Source: Ignavibacteria bacterium UBA2360
GTDB lineage: Bacteria; Bacteroidota; Ignavibacteria; Tepidaquicellales; OLB5
DNA length: 10,254 nucleotides
Direction: 5' to 3'
Assembly (NCBI GenBank): GCA_002344125.1
Contig: DDTQ01000001.1
Location: 1-10,254 of the forward strand
A program made the translations under genes and the position numbers. The notes beneath the pieces were generated by a model, which had not been told where the DNA came from, searched no databases, and worked only from the letters and a program-made list of their open reading frames with translations. This document shows positions 6,184 through 10,254 of the stretch, piece after piece (the stretch's first letter is position 1; every line of letters begins with the position of its first letter).

Positions 6184-7083
6184 ATGAAAATAGGATTTGT
6201 TGGACTGGGAAAAATGGGCGGCAATATGGCAGAGCGCCTGCTAAATGATGGTCATGAAGTTGTTGTTTACAACTTAACCCGGCCTGAAATAGAAACTGCA
6301 GTGAGTAAAGGCGCAGAGGGATCTGATTCCTTAAGCGACCTGATAAGCAAATTGCCTGAAAGAAAGATTGTATGGTTGATGGTTCCTTCAGGAGGTCCGG
6401 TTGATGAGAATATAAACGGACTTAAATCTCTGATGAAGAGCGGTGATATTATTATTGACGGTGGCAATTCATACTGGAAGCGAACCCGTGAAAGAGGGGA
6501 AGAGCTTGCGGCTATTGGTATAAATTTCATTGATTGCGGCACAAGCGGCGGTGTATGGGGACTTAAAAACGGATACAGCCTGATGACGGGCGGCAGCAAA
6601 GAAGCCGTTGAATACATTTACCCCGTTTTCAAATCGCTTGCCCCGGAAGGCGGCTATACTTACTGCGGAGAGAGCGGCGCGGGACATTATGTGAAAATGG
6701 TTCACAACGGCATAGAATACGGTATGATGCAAGCCTATGCAGAAGGATTTGAGATCATCAAAACTTCTCCATATAACATAGATGTGGAAAAAGTAGCAAG
6801 CGGCTGGATGCACGGAAGTGTTGTTCAATCCTGGCTGCTTGAGCTTGCGGTAAAAGCGTTCCGGGAAGACCCCGGTCTGGGATCCATCAAAGGTTACGTT
6901 GAAGACAGCGGCGAAGGCAGGTGGACTGTTGAAGCAGCAATTGAGCAGAACGTGCCCGCCCATGTGATAACAACTTCGCTATTCACAAGGTTTGAGTCAC
7001 GGCAGCAGGATTCATTTGCGATGAAAGTACTGGCTGCGCTGCGAAATCAGTTCGGCGGCCATAGAGTTATTAAAGATAAGTGA
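6184..7083 (+). CDS. gnd: 6-Phosphogluconate dehydrogenase, short decarboxylating form
   Basis: Oxidatively decarboxylates 6-phosphogluconate to ribulose-5-phosphate, CO2 and reduced nicotinamide cofactor. The N-terminal Rossmann fold carries GLGKMG (7-12). DGGNSYW lies at 92-98, the substrate-binding SGG at 121-123, and the catalytic region HYVKMVHNGIEYG (168-180) supplies K171, N175 and E178; R273 is in the C-terminal substrate loop. At 299 residues it belongs to the short class (GndA/YqeC-like, usually 295-335), not the roughly 470-residue class. Cofactor choice is unclear: strand beta-2 ends VVVYNLTRPE (27-36), not the NR(S/T) motif of NADP enzymes nor a clear acidic NAD motif. GGAG at 6172-6175, eight bases upstream, supports the start. 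It is the first gene of the gnd-zwf-pgl series. Confidence 0.95.
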   Translation: MKIGFVGLGKMGGNMAERLLNDGHEVVVYNLTRPEIETAVSKGAEGSDSLSDLISKLPERKIVWLMVPSGGPVDENINGLKSLMKSGDIIIDGGNSYWKRTRERGEELAAIGINFIDCGTSGGVWGLKNGYSLMTGGSKEAVEYIYPVFKSLAPEGGYTYCGESGAGHYVKMVHNGIEYGMMQAYAEGFEIIKTSPYNIDVEKVASGWMHGSVVQSWLLELAVKAFREDPGLGSIKGYVEDSGEGRWTVEAAIEQNVPAHVITTSLFTRFESRQQDSFAMKVLAALRNQFGGHRVIKDK

Positions 7084-7225
7084 GTTATTGGATTCCGGTT
7101 GCAGGCTGTAATTGTTCTTTTAACCAGGGCTCTGATCAGTTTATCAAATTCAGTTCAATTGGAAAATAGATTATTATATATCAACAAATGTTATACAAAA
7201 AATTGATCCACAAAGAAAGCATACA

Positions 7226-8746
7226 TTGAAGAAACCCGAAAATTGCGTTATAGTAATATTTGGAGCATCAGGAGATCTCACCAAAAGGAAACTTATCCCT
7301 GCGATTTACGATCTTTACAAGCAGAACAATTTACCTGAAAGATTCGCTGTTCTGGGTACGGCCAGTTCTCAATTTGATACCAAGGAGTTCAGGCAGCTTA
7401 TGGGCGAGGCAATAGTGGAATCAGATAAAGATTCACCAGACAATAAGGTTGCGGAATTCACCGGGAAACTTCATTACTTCCCTATGGATTTTAAGAATGC
7501 TGAGGGATATGAGAAATTAAGCAAAGAAATACACTCGTTAAGCGGAACGTGCGGAAGCGAGTGCAACTACATATATTACCTTGCGACAATTCCTGCGCTT
7601 TTTCCGGAAATAACATTAAATCTTGGGAAAGCAGGGCTGAACAAAAGTGCCGGGGGATTCTGCAGAATAATTGTGGAAAAACCTTTCGGTTATGACCTTA
7701 ACTCAGCGATTGAATTGAATAAGGTAATGCACGGAGTTTTTGAAGAAGACCAGATATACAGAATTGATCATTACCTTGGAAAAGAAACCGTGCAGAATAT
7801 AATGGTAACACGTTTCGCAAACGGTATATTTGAGCCAATATGGAACAGGAATTATATCCATCATATTGAAGTAACATCTTCTGAGAACATAGGGATAGAA
7901 AACCGCGGCGGGTATTATGAAACAGCAGGCGCTTTAAGGGATATGGTGCAGAGTCATTTACTCAGACTTGTAACTTTGATAGCGATGGAGCCGCCTTCAT
8001 CGTTTGATTCAGACGCAGTGAGAAATGAGCAATTGAAGGTTCTGCAATCCCTGCGCAAACTTAAACCTGAAGAGGTTGACAGTAATGTGATAAGGGGTCA
8101 ATATATCAGTTCAGTGATTAACGGAAATATTGTTAAGGCGTACCGGGAAGAAAAAGGCGTTGACCCTGAATCAAGAGTTGAAACATATGCGGCGATAAAA
8201 TTTTACATAGATAACTGGAGATGGGGCAGCGTTCCCTTTTACATAAGAACAGGCAAACATTTGCCAACCAGGGTTACTGAAGCTGTTATTCATTTCAGGA
8301 AAACGCCTCATTACCTGTTTAAGGAAAGCCAGAACAACAGTGATAACCAGTTGATCCTTCGCATCCAGCCTGATGAAGGGATACTGCTTAAATTCGGTAT
8401 GAAAGAACCCGGGTCCGGATTTAAAGTTCATAATGTAAGTATGGATTTCCATTATAAAGATATCACAAATGTTTACATTCCGGAGGCATACGAGAGATTG
8501 ATCTATGACTGTATGGTTGGCGACTCAACCCTGTTCTTGCGGGCAGATGCAGTAGAGGAAGCATGGAAGTTTGTTGAACCGATACAGAAAGCCTGGACTG
8601 ATAACGGCTCTGTGAAGATTTATGGTTACCCGGCCGGGACATGGGGTCCCGATGTTGCCGATAAATTAATAGATGGCGGTGATAATACTTCATGGCGCTA
8701 TCCGTGCAAGAATCTTGCGGATGACGGTATTTACTGCGAGCTTTGA
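7226..8746 (+). CDS. zwf: Glucose-6-phosphate 1-dehydrogenase, TTG start
   Basis: Oxidises glucose-6-phosphate to 6-phosphogluconolactone, normally with NADP, as the entry step of the oxidative pentose phosphate pathway. The 506 residues match the bacterial family. The cofactor fingerprint is FGASGDLTKRKL (12-23), IVEKPFG lies at 149-155, the active-site signature RIDHYLGKE at 179-187, the probable catalytic histidine is H244 in SHLLRL, and FYIRTGKHL lies at 338-346. Translation must begin at the TTG at 7226: no in-frame ATG, GTG or TTG lies between it and the in-frame stop at 7133-7135, and the first internal methionine comes after the cofactor motif. Only a weak purine stretch precedes it. 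It lies 142 nt after gnd, so it may have its own promoter, and 48 nt before pgl. Confidence 0.97.
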   Translation: MKKPENCVIVIFGASGDLTKRKLIPAIYDLYKQNNLPERFAVLGTASSQFDTKEFRQLMGEAIVESDKDSPDNKVAEFTGKLHYFPMDFKNAEGYEKLSKEIHSLSGTCGSECNYIYYLATIPALFPEITLNLGKAGLNKSAGGFCRIIVEKPFGYDLNSAIELNKVMHGVFEEDQIYRIDHYLGKETVQNIMVTRFANGIFEPIWNRNYIHHIEVTSSENIGIENRGGYYETAGALRDMVQSHLLRLVTLIAMEPPSSFDSDAVRNEQLKVLQSLRKLKPEEVDSNVIRGQYISSVINGNIVKAYREEKGVDPESRVETYAAIKFYIDNWRWGSVPFYIRTGKHLPTRVTEAVIHFRKTPHYLFKESQNNSDNQLILRIQPDEGILLKFGMKEPGSGFKVHNVSMDFHYKDITNVYIPEAYERLIYDCMVGDSTLFLRADAVEEAWKFVEPIQKAWTDNGSVKIYGYPAGTWGPDVADKLIDGGDNTSWRYPCKNLADDGIYCEL

Positions 8747-8794
8747 TCAATTAACAGATAACAGATAATAATATGAAGGGTAAGATCGTTTTGA

Positions 8795-9532
8795 ATGGCT
8801 GAGAAGAATATTGTAATATTTGATTCACCGAAGGAATTAGCGGCGGGTTTTGCGAAAGTACTGACCGAGAAGATAGGTGAATTGCATAAAGAAAATGTCG
8901 AATTGAATATTGCCCTTTCAGGCGGGAATACTCCGATAGAGTTGTTCAAAATACTTGCTGCTGATTATAAGGATAGGATCGAATGGAATAAATTAAATTT
9001 CTATTGGGTAGATGAGCGCTGTGTTGAAGTATCATCTCCGGATAGTAATTTTGGAAATGCTTACAATACACTCTTTAGAAATGTAAATATCTCACCGGCG
9101 AGGCTGCACAGGATAAAAGGCGAAGCTGATCCCGTAAAGGAAGCTCAAAGATATTCTGAATTAGTTAAGCATAATGTTCCCGCAAGCGGCTCTCTCCCCT
9201 CTTTTGATATAATACTGCTGGGAATTGGTGAGGACGGACATACTGCTTCTATTTTTCCAAATCAGATGAATTTGCTCACATCAGATAAATTATACGATAT
9301 AGCTATTCAGCCTAGAACCGGGAATACAAGAATCACTATGACAGGAACTTTGATAAACAATGCAAAGAATGTTTATTTTTTGGTAAGTGGTAAGAACAAA
9401 TCAATTGTAATAAATGAAATAGTCCGAGTTACAGAACCGGTGGACCGGTACCCTGCCGCTATGGTTGAACCATTGAACGGAAATTTATATTGGTATCTTG
9501 ATAAAAGCGCTGCCGGAGATATTGCAAAATAA
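8795..9532 (+). CDS. pgl: 6-Phosphogluconolactonase (DevB/SOL type)
   Basis: Hydrolyses 6-phosphogluconolactone from Zwf to 6-phosphogluconate, the substrate of Gnd. The 245 residues fit the DevB/SOL family, related to glucosamine-6-phosphate isomerases, not the beta-propeller lactonase YbhE. Motifs are LSGGNTP (41-47), FYWVDERCV (69-77), SNFGNAY (84-90), LLGIGEDGHTASIFP (141-155) and RITMT (179-183). No signal peptide or membrane segment is present. The ATG lies 48 nt after zwf, with AAGGG 14 bases upstream, rather far for a good ribosome site. It completes the oxidative pentose phosphate set. Its stop is nine bases from that of the convergent gene, with no terminator hairpin between. Confidence 0.95.
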   Translation: MAEKNIVIFDSPKELAAGFAKVLTEKIGELHKENVELNIALSGGNTPIELFKILAADYKDRIEWNKLNFYWVDERCVEVSSPDSNFGNAYNTLFRNVNISPARLHRIKGEADPVKEAQRYSELVKHNVPASGSLPSFDIILLGIGEDGHTASIFPNQMNLLTSDKLYDIAIQPRTGNTRITMTGTLINNAKNVYFLVSGKNKSIVINEIVRVTEPVDRYPAAMVEPLNGNLYWYLDKSAAGDIAK

Positions 9533-9541
9533 GCTTTTAGG

Positions 9542-10096
9542 TCATTTATTTGATTCTTCAATTTCATCCAGTTCCTCTTTTTTAACCAGCTCCTGATCTA
9601 AATATTGCGATTCCTGTTTTTTGAGCGGTTCAAACTGAAGACTTTGCATATACGGAACATCCTTTTTAGCTCTGTAATCCTTCATTGCCTGTACATAATA
9701 ATTCCGTGCTTCTTCAACAGTCTTTTTATTAGTATTGATATCATGCGCCAGATTAAGCGCAAGAAAATTGGCTTCTTCATCATGACACTTCGCTGAGATC
9801 ATTCCAGCTGTTCGTTTACAGGTCACACTTCCATCAAACTCAGCGAGTTCAGTGAATTTATCGGGGGTTACATAATAGAAAATTGACTGTTCGACAAAGT
9901 CGGTGTGTTTCATTGGAAAGTGATGATCATCGCGCGCTTCATACACCACCGTTTTAGCCCAGGGACCGTTGTTATACCAAATTACCTGTGAGTTGGTTAT
10001 CTCATCGGGATTACCGTATTTATCTGCAAGAATGTCAACACCTTCTTTGCTTTCGGTATTCCAGTTTTGGATCATTTCTTTATATTCTTCAGCCAT
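9542..10096 (-). CDS. Conserved-looking protein of unknown function
   Basis: A 184-residue soluble protein with no signal peptide or membrane segment. The N-terminal two thirds look like a compact domain with distinctive blocks: WNTESKEGVDILADKYGNPDEIT (12-34), VIWYNNGPWAKTVVY (38-52), DDHHFPMKHTDFVEQSI (56-72), AEFDGSVTCKRTAGMISAKCHDEEANFLALNLAHDI (85-120), then VEEARNYY (127-134). I recall similar proteins in Bacteroidota and related bacteria but no established function. The conserved-looking histidines and acidic residues (D56, H58, H59, H64, D66) and cysteines C93 and C103 could bind metal, which is speculation. The C-terminal 45 residues are highly charged and probably disordered. GAGG six bases before the ATG (10106-10103) supports the start. 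It lies between the tRNA terminator and pgl. Confidence 0.85.
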   Translation of the reverse strand: MAEEYKEMIQNWNTESKEGVDILADKYGNPDEITNSQVIWYNNGPWAKTVVYEARDDHHFPMKHTDFVEQSIFYYVTPDKFTELAEFDGSVTCKRTAGMISAKCHDEEANFLALNLAHDINTNKKTVEEARNYYVQAMKDYRAKKDVPYMQSLQFEPLKKQESQYLDQELVKKEELDEIEESNK

Positions 10097-10153
10097 GATA
10101 TCCCTCTTTTAATAAGAAAAACAAAAGTGAGACTGTGCAGGTTCTGAAAATAA

Positions 10154-10178
10154 AAAGCAGGCACTATATGCCTGCTTT
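10154..10178 (-). terminator. Intrinsic terminator of the tRNA-Arg gene
   Basis: In the minus-strand transcript a perfect 9-bp stem, AAAGCAGGC against GCCTGCTTT, with a 7-nt loop is followed directly by a T-rich tract (TTATTTT). It begins five bases past the tRNA 3' end, as expected for tRNA transcription termination. It separates the tRNA from the downstream protein gene, which would then need its own promoter in the 57 bp between. Confidence 0.9.
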
Positions 10179-10183
10179 ATCAG

Positions 10184-10254
10184 TACACCCGTAGGGAGTC
10201 GAACCCCAAACCTTCTCATCCGTAGTCAGATGCTCTATCCAATTGAGCTACGGG
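10184..10254 (-). tRNA. tRNA-Arg(ACG), 5' end cut by the window edge
   Basis: Reading the minus strand, the parts are: the last four bases of the 5' acceptor arm (CCCG), TA, a D-arm with stem GCTC/GAGC and loop AATTGGATA, an anticodon arm with loop CTACGGA, a 5-nt variable region, a T-arm with loop TTCGACT, and the 3' acceptor CGGGTGT with discriminator A. The anticodon is ACG, decoding arginine CGN codons after A34-to-inosine editing by TadA. Three 5' bases, predicted ACA from the acceptor pairing, lie outside the window. No CCA is encoded. The anticodon stem TCTGA/TGAGA has a G30-G40 mismatch, and the outer T-stem has a G-T wobble. Confidence 0.93.

Noticed and set aside
6469..6963. 164-codon minus-strand open frame opposite gnd
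   Set aside because: Antisense to the conserved catalytic region of gnd, with no family resemblance or ribosome site; a coding shadow.
7132..7139. CTGATCAG palindrome between gnd and zwf as an operator
   Set aside because: An isolated 8-bp palindrome is expected by chance at this scale and nothing around it supports a function.

Overview
This 10.25 kb window is ordinary bacterial chromosome carrying mostly central-carbohydrate genes. It has eight recognisable protein genes, two small or unrecognised ones, one tRNA at the right edge, and repeat-rich intergenic DNA on the left. DNA is AT-rich outside genes and most starts lack a strong Shine-Dalgarno. The protein style, the short hairpin repeats and the AT-rich leaders suggest a member of the Bacteroidota/Ignavibacteriota/Chlorobi group, most likely an Ignavibacteria-like lineage. 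This is an impression from sequence style, not a phylogenetic result.

Layout. Bases 1-240 hold a short hairpin repeat, a 13-unit heptanucleotide tandem array and a double hairpin that probably terminates the minus-strand alpha/beta hydrolase gene (241-1014). Bases 1015-1373 contain no gene but include a 54-bp foldback that can fold as a perfect three-way junction. A plus-strand cluster follows: rfbA, rfbC and glgP (1374-5326), with gaps of 27 and 47 nt. Convergent to it is a two-gene minus-strand unit (5363-5931): an unusual di-[4Fe-4S] ferredoxin with a strong Shine-Dalgarno, overlapping by 10 nt a small histidine-rich protein of unknown function. A 252-bp divergent intergenic region separates it from gnd, zwf and pgl (6184-9532), which make up the whole oxidative branch of the pentose phosphate pathway. 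A conserved-looking protein of unknown function (9542-10096, minus) converges on pgl with a 9-nt gap. The window ends in a minus-strand tRNA-Arg(ACG), missing its first three bases at the edge and followed by a good intrinsic terminator.

How the genes fit together. Glycogen phosphorylase releases glucose-1-phosphate, the substrate of RfbA, so the left cluster could feed glycogen-derived sugar into dTDP-sugar and surface polysaccharide synthesis. After conversion by phosphoglucomutase (not in this window), the same sugar enters Zwf, Pgl and Gnd to give reducing power and ribulose-5-phosphate. rfbB and rfbD, needed to finish dTDP-rhamnose, are absent here.

I see no phage, defence, CRISPR or insertion-sequence genes. 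The items most worth a second look are the three-way-junction foldback, the ferredoxin/His-rich pair, and an anticodon-stem mismatch in the tRNA.
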